In this document: positions 21,701-33,613 of the stretch, piece by piece
Position numbering within the stretch: the first letter of the stretch is position 1
Layout: each line of letters opens with the position of its first letter
Assembly: GCA_032718475.1 (NCBI GenBank)
Contig: JAUCBJ010003332.1
Coordinates: forward strand, 1-61,717
DNA: 61,717 bases
Origin: Nemertoderma westbladi
Lineage: Eukaryota; Xenacoelomorpha; Nemertodermatida; Nemertodermatidae
Direction of reading: 5' to 3'
Notes under the pieces: model-generated
Databases searched by the model: none
Told to the model about the DNA's origin: nothing
What the model saw: the letters and a program-made list of their open reading frames with translations, nothing else
Translations under genes and position numbers: made by a program

Positions 21701-24050
21701 TTCTATCGTCATACTTTATGAGCAGTCCACTAGGTCCCTGCTTCTCTCGTCATACTTTATGAGCAGTCCCCTAGGTCCCTCCTTCTCTCGTCATACTTCA
21801 TGAGCAGTCCACTAGGTCCCTCCTTCTCTCGTCATACTTTATGAGCAGTCCCCTAGGTCCCTCCTTCTCTCGTCATACTTTATGAGCAGTCCACTAGGTC
21901 CCTCCTTCTATCGTCATACTTTATGAGCAGTCCCCTAGGTCCCTGCTTCTTTCGTCATAATTTATGAGCAAGCCCCCTATGTTCCTCCTTCTATCGTCAT
22001 ACTTCATGAGCAGTCCACTAGGTCCCTCCTTCTATCATCATACTTTATGAGCATTCAACTAGGTCCCTCCTTCTTTCGTCACTACTTCATGAGCAGTCCA
22101 CTAGGTCCCTCCTTCTCTCGTCATACTTTATGAGCAGTCCCCTAGGTCCCTGCTTCTTTCGTCATAATTTATGAGCAGTCCACTAGGTCCCGGCTTCTAT
22201 CGTCATACTTTATGAGCAGTCCCCCTAGGTCCCTCCTTCTATCGTCATACTTTATGAGCAGTCCCCCTAGGTCCCTCCTTCTATCGTCATACTTTATGAG
22301 CAGTCCCCCTAGGTCCCTCCTTCTATCGTCATACTTTATGAGCAGTCCCCCTAGGTCCCTCCTTCTATCGTCATACTTTATGAGCAGTTCCCTAGGTCCC
22401 TGCTTCTTTCGTCATACTTTATGAGCAGTCCCCTAGGTCCCTGCTTCTTTCGTCATAATTTATGAGCAGTCCCCCTAGGTCCCTCCTTCTATCGTCATAC
22501 TTTATGAGCAGTCCCCCTAGGTCCCTCCTTCTATCGTCATACTTTATGAGCAGTCCACTAGGTCCCTGCTTCTCTCGTCATACTTTATGAGCAGTCCCCT
22601 AGGTCCCTCCTTCTCTCGTCATACTTCATGAGCAGCCCACTAGGTCCCTCCTTCTCTCGTCATACTTTATGAGCAGTCCCCTAGGTCCCTCCTTCTATCG
22701 TCATACTTTATGAGCAGTCCCCTAGGTCCCTCCTACTTTCGTCACTACTTCATGAGCAGTCCACTAGGTCCCTCCTTCTCTCGTCATACTTTATGAGCAG
22801 TCCCCTAGGTCCCTGCTTCTTTCGTCATAATTTATGAGCAGTCCACTAGGTCCCTGCTTCTTTCGTCATACTTTATGAGCAGTCCCCTAGGTCCCTGCTT
22901 CTTTCGTCATAATTTATGAGCAGTCCCCCTAGGTCCCTCCTTCTATCGTCATACTTTATGAGCAGTCCCCCTAGGTCCCTCCTTCTATCGTCATACTTTA
23001 TGAGCAGTCCACTAGGTCCCTGCTTCTCTCGTCATACTTTATGAGCAGTCCCCTAGGTCCCTCCTTCTCACGTCATACTTCATGAGCAGCCCACTAGGTC
23101 CCTCCTTCACTCGTCATACTTTATGAGCAGTCCCCTAGGTCCCTCCTTCTATCGTCATACTTTATGAGCAGTCCACTAGGTCCCTGCTTCTTTCGTCATA
23201 CTTTATGAGCAGTCCCCTAGGTCCCTGCTTCTTTCGTCATAATTTATGAGCAGTCCCCCTAGGTCCCTCCTTCTATCGTCATACTTTATGAGCAGTCCCC
23301 CTAGGTCCCTCCTTCTATCGTCATACTTTATGAGCAGTCCACTAGGTCCCTGCTTCTCTCGTCATACTTTATGAGCAGTCCCCTAGGTCCCTCCTTCTCT
23401 CGTCATACTTCATGAGCAGCCCACTAGGTCCCTCCTTCACTCGTCATACTTTATGAGCAGTCCCCTAGGTCCCTCCTTCTATCGTCATACTTTATGAGCA
23501 GTCCCCTAGGTCCCTGCTTCTTTCGTCATAATTTATGAGCAGGCCCCCTAGGTCCCTCCTTCTCTCGTCATTCTTTATGAGCAGTCCCCTAGGTCCCTCC
23601 TTCTCTCGTCATACTTTATGAGCAGTCCCCTAGGTCCCTGCTTGTTTCGTCATAATTTATGAGCAGTCCACTAGGTCCCTCCTTCTATCGTCATACTTTA
23701 TGAGCAGTCCACTAGGTCCCTCCTTCTATCGTCATACTTTTTGAGCAGTCCACTAGGTCCCTCCTTCTGTCGTCATACTTTATGAGCAGTCCACTAGGTC
23801 CCTGCTTCCCTCGTCATACTTTATGAGCAGTCCACTAGGTCCCTCCTTCTCTCGTCATACTTTATGAGCAGTCCCCTAGGTCCCTGCTTCTTTCGTCATA
23901 ATTTATGAGCAGTCCACTAGGTCCCTGCTTCTATCGTCATACTTTATGAGCAGTCCACCAGGTCCCTCCTTCTATCGTCATACTTTTTGAGCAGTCCACG
24001 AGGTCCTTCCTTCTCTCGTCATACTTTACGAGCATTCAACTAGGTCCCTC
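15700..24050 (+). repeat. Mosaic satellite region, mixed monomer types
   Basis: Monomers of the main, B, CCCCC and CAACTAGG/CCCGGC types alternate, with short local duplications but no single dominating period that I could follow by eye. Features first seen here are reused further right: the CAATCTACTAAG monomer (21103), the truncated GTCAAGCAGTC monomer (about 20976) and the GCAGTCCCGTAGG variant (about 19880). One monomer carries a 3-base TAG duplication at about 16308. This region may hold older versions of units later amplified between 24 and 59 kb. Confidence 0.65.
22209..22376 (+). repeat. Run of four identical-length 42-bp monomers
   Basis: Monomers starting at 22209, 22251, 22293 and 22335 each have GTCCCCCTAGG, one C more than type B, and are 42 bases long. 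Because 42 is divisible by three, the frame stays open and an apparent 70-codon ORF (22212-22424) of repeated MSSPPRSLLLSSYF results. It is an arithmetic effect of the repeat, not a gene. Confidence 0.9.
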
Positions 24051-26215
24051 CTTCTATCGTCATACTTTATGAGCAGTCCCCTAGGTCCCTGCTTCTTTCG
24101 TCATAATTTATGAGCAGTCCCCTAGGTCCCTCCTTCTATCGTCATACTTTATGAGCAGTCCACTAGGTCCCTGCTTCCCTCGTCATACTTTATGAGCAGT
24201 CAACTATGTCCCTCCTTCTATCGTCATACTTTATGAGCAGTCAACTAGGTCCCTCCTTCTATCGTCATACTTTATGAGCAGTGCACTAGGTCCTTCCTTC
24301 TATCGTCATACTTTATGAGCAGTGCACTAGGTCCCTCCTTCTATCGTCATACTTTATGAGCAGTCCCCTAGGTCCCTGCTTCCCTCGTCATATTTTATGA
24401 GCAGTCAACTAGGTCCCGGCTTCTATCGTCATACTTTACGAGCATTCAACTAGGTCCCTCCTTCTATCGTCATACTTTATGAGCAGTGCACTAGGTCCCT
24501 CCTTCTATCGTCATACTTTATGAGCAGTGCACTAGGTCCCTCCTTCTATCGTCATACTTTATGAGCAGTCCCCTAGGTCCCTGCTTCTTTCGTCATAATT
24601 TATGAGCAGTCCCCTAAGTCCCTCCTTCTATCGTCATACTTTATGAGCAGTCCACTAGGTCCCTGCTTCCCTCGTCATATTTTATGAGCAGTCAACTAGG
24701 TCCCGGCATCTATCGTCATACATTACGAGCATTCAACTAGGTCCCTCCTTCTATCATCATACTTCATGAGCAGTCCACTAGGTCCCGTCTTCTATCGTCA
24801 TACTTTACGAGCATTCAACTAGGTCCCTCTTTCTCTCGTAACTACTTTATGAGCAGTCCCCTAGGTCCCTGCTTCCCTCGTCATACTTTATAAGCAATCT
24901 ACTAAGTCCCGGCTTCTATCGTGATACTTTATGAGCAGTCCACTAGGTCCCTCCTTCTATCGTCATGCTTTATGAGCAGTCCACTAGGTCCCTCCTTCTA
25001 TCGTCATACTTCATGAGCAGTCCACTAGGTCCCGTCTTCTATCGTCATACTTTATAAGCAGTCCACTATGTCCTTCCTTCTATCGTCATACTTAATGAGC
25101 AGTCCACTAGGTCCCACCTTCTATCATCATACTTTATGAGCATTCAACTGGGTCCCTCCTTCTATCGTCATACTTTATGAGCAGTCCCCTAGGTCCCTCC
25201 TTCTATCGTCATACTTAATGAGCAGTCCACTAGGTCCCTCCTTCTATCATCATACTTTATGAGCATTCAACTAGGTCCCTCCTTCTTTCGTCACTACTTC
25301 ATGAGCAGTCCACTAGGTCCCTCCTTCTCTCGTCATAATTTATGAGCAGTCCACTAGGTCCCTCCTTCTATCGTCATACTTTATGAGCAGTCCACTAGGT
25401 CCCTCCTTCTATCGTCATACTTTATGAGCAGTCCCCTAGGTCCCTGCTTCTCTCGTCATAATTTATGAGCAGTCCACTAGGTCCCTCCTTCTATCGTCAT
25501 ACTTTATGAGCAGTCCACTAGGTCCCTCCTTCTATCGTCATACTTTATGAGCAGTCCCCTAGGTCCCTGCTTCTCTCGTCATACTTTATGAGCAGTCCCC
25601 TAGGTCCCTCCTTCTATCGTCATACTTTGTGAGCAGTCCACTAGGTCCCTCCTTCTATCGTCATACTTTATGAGCAGTCCACTAGGTCCCTCCTTCTATC
25701 GTCATACTTTATGAGCAGTCCACTAGGTCCCTCATTCTCTCGTCATACTTTATGAGCAGTCCACTAGGTCCCTCCTTCTCTCGTCATACTCTATGAGCAG
25801 TCCCCTAGGTCCCTGCTTCTTTCGTCATAATTTATGAGCAGTCCCGTAGGTCCCTCCTTCTCTCGTCATACTTCATGAGCAGTCCACTAGGTCCCTCCTT
25901 CTCTCGTCATACTTTATGAGCAGTCCCCTAGGTCCCTCCTTCTCTCGTCATACTTTATGAGCAGTCCACTAGGTCCCTCCTTCTATCGTCATACTTTATG
26001 AGCAGTCCCCTAGGTCCCTGCTTCTTTCGTCATAATTTATGAGCAGGCCCCCTAGGTCCCTCCTTCTTTCGTCATACTTTATGAGCAGTCCCCTAGGTCC
26101 CTCCTTCTCTCGTCATACTTTATGAGCAGTCCCCTAGGTCCCTGCTTGTTTCGTCATAATTTATGAGCAGTCCACTAGGTCCCTCCTTCTATCGTCATAC
26201 TTTATGAGCAGTCCA
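24050..26215 (+). repeat. 3,983-bp-period block, copy 1
   Basis: Markers recur 3,983 bases downstream: GTGCACTAGG followed by TCCTTCC (24281 and 28264), CAATCTACTAAG (24895 and 28878), and TGCTTCTCTCGTCATAATT (25445 and 29428). Homology runs from about 24050 to 26215. A handful of substitutions separate the copies, for example GGCATC at about 24712 against GGCTTC in copy 2. Confidence 0.85.
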
Positions 26216-26657
26216 CTAGGTCCCTCCTTCTATCGTCATACTTTATGAGCAGTCCACTAGGTCCCTCCTTCTATCGTCATACTTTATGAGCAGTCCACTA
26301 GGTCCCTCATTCTCTCGTCATACTTTATGAGCAGTCCACTAGGTCCCTCCTTCTCTCGTCATACTTTATGAGCAGTCCCCTAGGTCCCTGCTTCTTTCGT
26401 CATAATTTATGAGCAGTCCCGTAGGTCCCTCCTTCTCTCGTCATACTTCATGAGCAGTCCACTAGGTCCCTCCTTCTCTCGTCATACTTTATGAGCAGTC
26501 CCCTAGGTCCCTCCTTCTCTCGTCATACTTTATGAGCAGTCCACTAGGTCCCTCCTTCTATCGTCATACTTTATGAGCAGTCCCCTAGGTCCCTGCTTCT
26601 TTCGTCATAATTTATGAGCAGGCCCCCTAGGTCCCTCCTTCTCTCGTCATTCTTTAT
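25385..26657 (+). repeat. 1,273-bp tandem duplication, copy 1
   Basis: A unit of 31 monomers (1,273 = 31 x 41 + 2, the two extra bases being 42-bp monomers). The marker GCTTCTCTCGTCATAATT lies at 25446 and again at 26719, and GCAGTCCCGTAGG, GTTTCG and GGCCCCCTAGG variants keep the same spacing. The unit is embedded in the 3,983-bp-period block. Confidence 0.85.
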
Positions 26658-27930
26658 GAGCAGTCCACTAGGTCCCTCCTTCTATCGTCATACTTTATGA
26701 GCAGTCCCCTAGGTCCCTGCTTCTCTCGTCATAATTTATGAGCAGTCCACTAGGTCCCTCCTTCTATCGTCATACTTTATGAGCAGTCCACTAGGTCCCT
26801 CCTTCTATCGTCATACTTTATGAGCAGTCCCCTAGGTCCCTGCTTCTCTCGTCATACTTTATGAGCAGTCCCCTAGGTCCCTCCTTCTATCGTCATACTT
26901 TGTGAGCAGTCCACTAGGTCCCTCCTTCTATCGTCATACTTTATGAGCAGTCCACTAGGTCCCTCCTTCTATCGTCATACTTTATGAGCAGTCCACTAGG
27001 TCCCTCATTCTCTCGTCATACTTTATGAGCAGTCCACTAGGTCCCTCCTTCTCTCGTCATACTTTATGAGCAGTCCCCTAGGTCCCTGCTTCTTTCGTCA
27101 TAATTTATGAGCAGTCCCGTAGGTCCCTCCTTCTCTCGTCATACTTCATGAGCAGTCCACTAGGTCCCTCCTTCTCTCGTCATACTTTATGAGCAGTCCC
27201 CTAGGTCCCTCCTTCTCTCGTCATACTTTATGAGCAGTCCACTAGGTCCCTCCTTCTATCGTCATACTTTATGAGCAGTCCCCTAGGTCCCTGCTTCTTT
27301 CGTCATAATTTATGAGCAGGCCCCCTAGGTCCCTCCTTCTTTCGTCATACTTTATGAGCAGTCCCCTAGGTCCCTCCTTCTCTCGTCATACTTTATGAGC
27401 AGTCCCCTAGGTCCCTGCTTGTTTCGTCATAATTTATGAGCAGTCCACTAGGTCCCTCCTTCTATCGTCATACTTTATGAGCAGTCCACTAGGTCCCTCC
27501 TTCTATCGTCATACTTTATGAGCAGTCCACTAGGTCCCTCCTTCTATCGTCATACTTTATGAGCAGTCCACTAGGTCCCTCATTCTCTCGTCATACTTTA
27601 TGAGCAGTCCACTAGGTCCCTCCTTCTCTCGTCATACTTTATGAGCAGTCCCCTAGGTCCCTGCTTCTTTCGTCATAATTTATGAGCAGTCCCGTAGGTC
27701 CCTCCTTCTCTCGTCATACTTCATGAGCAGTCCACTAGGTCCCTCCTTCTCTCGTCATACTTTATGAGCAGTCCCCTAGGTCCCTCCTTCTCTCGTCATA
27801 CTTTATGAGCAGTCCACTAGGTCCCTCCTTCTATCGTCATACTTTATGAGCAGTCCCCTAGGTCCCTGCTTCTTTCGTCATAATTTATGAGCAGGCCCCC
27901 TAGGTCCCTCCTTCTCTCGTCATTCTTTAT
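26658..27930 (+). repeat. 1,273-bp tandem duplication, copy 2
   Basis: Tandem second copy of 25385-26657. Homology stops at about 27930, where CAGTCCCC replaces CAGTCCAC after the CATTCTTTATG variant monomer. Confidence 0.85.
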
Positions 27931-28032
27931 GAGCAGTCCCCTAGGTCCCTCCTTCTCTCGTCATACTTTATGAGCAGTCCCCTAGGTCCCTGCTTGTTTC
28001 GTCATAATTTATGAGCAGTCCACTAGGTCCCT

Positions 28033-30198
28033 CCTTCTATCGTCATACTTTATGAGCAGTCCCCTAGGTCCCTGCTTCTTTCGTCATAATTTATGAGCAG
28101 TCCCCTAGGTCCCTCCTTCTATCGTCATACTTTATGAGCAGTCCACTAGGTCCCTGCTTCCCTCGTCATACTTTATGAGCAGTCAACTATGTCCCTCCTT
28201 CTATCGTCATACTTTATGAGCAGTCAACTAGGTCCCTCCTTCTATCGTCATACTTTATGAGCAGTGCACTAGGTCCTTCCTTCTATCGTCATACTTTATG
28301 AGCAGTGCACTAGGTCCCTCCTTCTATCGTCATACTTTATGAGCAGTCCCCTAGGTCCCTGCTTCCCTCGTCATATTTTATGAGCAGTCAACTAGGTCCC
28401 GGCTTCTATCGTCATACTTTACGAGCATTCAACTAGGTCCCTCCTTCTATCGTCATACTTTATGAGCAGTGCACTAGGTCCCTCCTTCTATCGTCATACT
28501 TTATGAGCAGTGCACTAGGTCCCTCCTTCTATCGTCATACTTTATGAGCAGTCCCCTAGGTCCCTGCTTCTTTCGTCATAATTTATGAGCAGTCCCCTAA
28601 GTCCCTCCTTCTATCGTCATACTTTATGAGCAGTCCACTAGGTTCCTGCTTCCCTCGTCATACTTTATGAGCAGTCAACTAGGTCCCGGCTTCTATCGTC
28701 ATACTTTACGAGCATTCAACTAGGTCCCTCCTTCTATCATCATACTTCATGAGCAGTCCACTAGGTCCCGGCTTCTATCGTCATACTTTACGAGCATTCA
28801 ACTAGGTCCCTCTTTCTCTCGTAACTACTTTATGAGCAGTCCCCTAGGTCCCTGCTTCCCTTGTCATACTTTATAAGCAATCTACTAAGTCCCGGCTTCT
28901 ATCGTGATACTTTATGAGCAGTCCACTAGGTCCCTCCTTCTATCGTCATGCTTTATGAGCAGTCCACTAGGTCCCTCCTTCTATCGTCATACTTCATGAG
29001 CAGTCCACTAGGTCCCGTCTTCTATCGTCATACTTTATAAGCAGTCCACTATGTCCTTCCTTCTATCGTCATACTTAATGAGCAGTCCACTAGGTCCCAC
29101 CTTCTATCATCATACTTTATGAGCATTCAACTGGGTCCCTCCTTCTATCGTCATACTTTATGAGCAGTCCCCTAGGTCCCTCCTTCTATCGTCATACTTA
29201 ATGAGCAGTCCACTAGGTCCCTCCTTCTATCATCATACTTTATGAGCATTCAACTAGGTCCCTCCTTCTTTCGTCACTACTTCATGAGCAGTCCACTAGG
29301 TCCCTCCTTCTCTCGTCATAATTTATGAGCAGTCCACTAGGTCCCTCCTTCTATCGTCATACTTTATGAGCAGTCCACTAGGTCCCTCCTTCTATCGTCA
29401 TACTTTATGAGCAGTCCCCTAGGTCCCTGCTTCTCTCGTCATAATTTATGAGCAGTCCACTAGGTCCCTCCTTCTATCGTCATACTTTATGAGCAGTCCA
29501 CTAGGTCCCTCCTTCTATCGTCATACTTTATGAGCAGTCCCCTAGGTCCCTGCTTCTCTCGTCATACTTTATGAGCAGTCCCCTAGGTCCCTCCTTCTAT
29601 CGTCATACTTTGTGAGCAGTCCACTAGGTCCCTCCTTCTATCGTCATACTTTATGAGCAGTCCACTAGGTCCCTCCTTCTATCGTCATACTTTATGAGCA
29701 GTCCACTAGGTCCCTCATTCTCTCGTCATACTTTATGAGCAGTCCACTAGGTCCCTCCTTCTCTCGTCATACTTTATGAGCAGTCCCCTAGGTCCCTGCT
29801 TCTTTCGTCATAATTTATGAGCAGTCCCGTAGGTCCCTCCTTCTCTCGTCATACTTCATGAGCAGTCCACTAGGTCCCTCCTTCTCTCGTCATACTTTAT
29901 GAGCAGTCCCCTAGGTCCCTCCTTCTCTCGTCATACTTTATGAGCAGTCCACTAGGTCCCTCCTTCTATCGTCATACTTTATGAGCAGTCCCCTAGGTCC
30001 CTGCTTCTTTCGTCATAATTTATGAGCAGGCCCCCTAGGTCCCTCCTTCTTTCGTCATACTTTATGAGCAGTCCCCTAGGTCCCTCCTTCTCTCGTCATA
30101 CTTTATGAGCAGTCCCCTAGGTCCCTGCTTGTTTCGTCATAATTTATGAGCAGTCCACTAGGTCCCTCCTTCTATCGTCATACTTTATGAGCAGTCCA
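28033..30198 (+). repeat. 3,983-bp-period block, copy 2
   Basis: Second copy of 24050-26215. The intervening 26.2-28.03 kb is explained mainly by the 1,273-bp duplication listed separately, so the 3,983-bp period is a composite. Copy 2 ends where it meets CCACCAGG (30196-30203) in place of CCACTAGG. Confidence 0.85.
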
Positions 30199-30604
30199 CC
30201 AGGTCCCTCCTTCTATCGTCATACTTTTTGAGCAGTCCACTAGGTCCCTCCTTCTGTCGTCATACTTTATGAGCAGTCCACTAGGTCCCTCCTTCTCTCG
30301 TCATACTTTATGAGCAGTCCCCTAGGTCCCTGCTTCTTTCGTCATAATTTATGAGCAGTCCCCCTAGGTCCCTCCTTCTCTCGTCATACTTTATGAGCAG
30401 TCCCCTACGTCCCTCCTTCTCTCTTCATACTTTATGAGCAGTCCACTAGGTCCCTCCTTCTATCGTCATACTTTATGAACAGTCCCCTAGGTCCCTGCTT
30501 CTTTCGTCATAATTTATGAGCAGTCCCCCTAGGTCCCTGCTTCTTTCGTCATAATTTATGAGCAGTCCCCCTAGGTCCCTGCTTCCCTCGTCATACTTTA
30601 TAAG

Positions 30605-31181
30605 CAATCTACTAGGTCCCTCCTTCTATCGTTATACTTTATGAGCAGTCCACTAGGTCCCTCCTTCTATCGTCATACTTTACGAGCATTCAACTAGGTC
30701 CCTCCTTCTATCGTCATACTTTATGAGCAGTCCACTAGGTCCCTCCTTCTATCGTCATACTTTATGAGCAGTCCACCAGGTCCCTCCTTCTATCGTCATA
30801 CTTTTTGAGCAGTCCACTAGGTCCCTCCTTCTGTCGTCATACTTTATGAGCAGTCCACTAGGTCCCTCCTTCTCTCGTCATACTTTATAAGCAGTCCCCT
30901 AGGTCCCTGCTTCTTTCGTCATAATTTATGAGCAGTCCCCCTAGGTCCCTCCTTCTCTCGTCATACTTTATGAGCAGTCCCCTACGTCCCTCCTTCTCTC
31001 TTCATACTTTATGAGCAGTCCACTAGGTCCCTCCTTCTATCGTCATACTTTATGAGCAGTCCCCTAGGTTCCTGCTTCTTTCGTCATAATTTATGAGCAG
31101 TCCCCCTAGGTCCCTGCTTCTTTCGTCATAATTTATGAGCAGTCCCCCTAGGTCCCTGCTTCCCTCGTCATACTTTATAAG
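30605..31181 (+). repeat. 577-bp 14-monomer unit, one full copy
   Basis: From CAATCTACTAGG at 30605 to the same motif at 31182: eleven 41-bp and three 42-bp monomers, 577 bases. The ordered variants within it include CGTTATAC, TTACGAGCATT, CCACCAGG, TTTTTGAGCAG, TTCTGTCG and CCTACGTCC. The same unit appears at 46273, 46850 and 50054. Confidence 0.9.
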
Positions 31182-33490
31182 CAATCTACTAGGTCCCTCC
31201 TTCTATCGTTATACTTTATGAGCAGTCCACTAGGTCCCTCCTTCTATCGTCATACTTTACGAGCATTCAACTAGGTCCCTCCTTCTATCGTCATACTTTA
31301 TGAGCAGTCAACTAGGTCCCGGCTTCTATCGTCATACTTTACGAGCATTCAACTAGGTCCCTCCTTCTATCGTCATACTTTATGAGCAGTCCACTAGGTC
31401 CCTGCTACCCTCGCCATACTTTATAAGCAGTTCACTATGTCCCTCCTTCTATCGTCAAGCAGTCAACTAGGTCCCGGCTTCTATCGTCATACTTTACGAG
31501 CATTCAACTAGGTCCCTCTTTCTCTCGTAACTACTTTATGAGCAGTCCCCTAGGTCCCTGCTTCCCTCGTCATACTTTATAAGCAATCTACTAAGTCCCG
31601 GCTTCTATCGTGATATTTTATGAGCAGTCCACTAGGTCCCTCCTTCTATCGTCATGCTTTATGAGCAGTCCACTAGGTCCCTCCTTCTATCGTCATACTT
31701 CATGAGCAGTCCACTAGGTCCCGTCTTCTATCGTCATACTTTATAAGCAGTCCACTATGTCCCTCCTTCTATCGTCATACTTCATGAGCAGTCCACTAGG
31801 TCCCTCCTTCTATCATCATACTTTATGAGCATTCAACTAGGTCCCTCCTTCTTTCGTCACTACTTCATGAGCAGTCCACTAGGTCCCTCCTTCTCGTCAT
31901 ACTTTATGAGCAGTCCCCTAGGTCCCTGCTTCTTTCGTCATAATTTATGAGCAGTCCCCCTAGGTCCCTCCTTCTATCGTCATACTTTATGAGCAGTCCC
32001 CTAGGTCCCTGCTTCTCTCGTCATACTTTATGAGCAGTCCCCCTAGGTCCCTGCTTCTTTCGTCATACTTTATGAGCAGTCCCCTAGGTCCTTGCTTCTT
32101 TCGTCATAATTTATGAGCAGTCCCCCTAGGTCCCTCCTTCTATCGTCATACTTTATGAGCAGTCCCCCTAGGTCCCTCCTTCTATCGTCATACTTTATGA
32201 GCAGTCCACTAGGTCCCTCCTTCTCACGTCATACTTTATGAGCAGTCCCCTAGGTCCCTCCTTCTCTCGTCATACTTTATGAGCAGTCCACTAGGTCCCT
32301 CCTTCTATCGTCATACTTTATGAGCAGTCCCCTAGGTCCCTGCTTCTTTCGTCATAATTTATGAGCAGGCCCCCTATGTCCCTCCTTCTATCGTCATACT
32401 TCATGAGCAGTCCACTAGGTCCCTCCTTCTATCATCATACTTTATGAGCATTCAACTAGGTCCCTCCTTCTTTCGTCACTACTTCATGAGCAGTCCACTA
32501 GGTCCCTCCTTCTCTCGTCATACTTTATGAGCAGTCTCCTAGGTCCCTGCTTCTTTCGTCATAATTTATGAGCAGTCCACTAGGTCCCGGCTTCTATCGT
32601 CATACTTTATGAGCAGTCCCCCTAGGTCCCTCCTTCTATCGTCATACTTTATGAGCAGTCCCCCTAGGTCCCTCCTTCTATCGTCATACTTTATGAGCAG
32701 TCCCCTAGGTCCCTGCTTCTCTCGTCATACTTTATGAGCAGTCCCCCTAGGTCCCTGCTTCTTTCGTCATACTTTATGAGCAGTCCCCTAGGTCCCTGCT
32801 TCTTTCGTCATAATTTATGAGCAGTCCCCCTAGGTCCCTCCTTCTATCGTCATACTTTATGAGCAGTCCCCCTTGGTCCCTCCTTCTATCGTCATACTTT
32901 ATGAGCAGTCCACTAGGTCCCTGCTTCTCTGGTCATACTTTATGAGCAGTCCCCTAGGTCCCTCCTTCTCTCGTCATACTTCATGAGCAGTCCACTAGGT
33001 CCCTCCTTCTCTCGTCATACTTTATGAGCAGTCCCCTAGGTCCCTCATTCTCTCGTCATACTTTATGAGCAGTCCACTAGGTCCCTCCTTCTATCGTCAT
33101 ACTTTATGAGCAGTCCCCTAGGTCCCTCCTTCTCTCGTCATACTTTATGAGCAGTCCACTAGGTCCCTCCTTCTATCGTCATACTTTATGAGCAGTCCCC
33201 TAGGTCCCTGCTTCTTTCGTCATAATTTATGAGCAGGCCCCCTAGGTCCCTCCTTTTCTCGTCATTCTTTATGAGCAGTCCCCTAGGTCCCTCCTTCTCT
33301 TGTCATACTTTATGAGCAGTCCCCTAGGTCCCTGCTTGTTTCGTCATAATTTATGAGCAGTCCACTAGGTCCCTCCTTCTATCGTCATACTTTATGAGCA
33401 GTCCACTAGGTCCCTCCTTCTATCGTCATACTTTTTGAGCAGTCCACTAGGTCCCTCCTTCTGTCGTCATACTTTATGAGCAGTCCACTA
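30697..33490 (+). repeat. 2,917-bp-period block, copy 1
   Basis: Marker pairs at a constant 2,917 bases: CAATCTACTAGG (31182/34099), GCTACCCTCGCC (31404/34321), CAATCTACTAAG (31584/34501), CCCCCTTGG (T at 32873/35790), GCTTGTTTCG (33334/36251). Both copies share the odd 39-bp monomer with CCTTCTCGTCAT (about 31887 and 34804). Confidence 0.9.
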
Positions 33491-33613
33491 GGTCCCTCCT
33501 TCTCTCGTCATACTTTATGAGCAGTCCCCTAGGTCCCTGCTTCTTTCGTCATAATTTATGAGCAGTCCACTAGGTCCCTGCTTCTATCGTCATACTTTAT
33601 GAGCAGTCCACCA

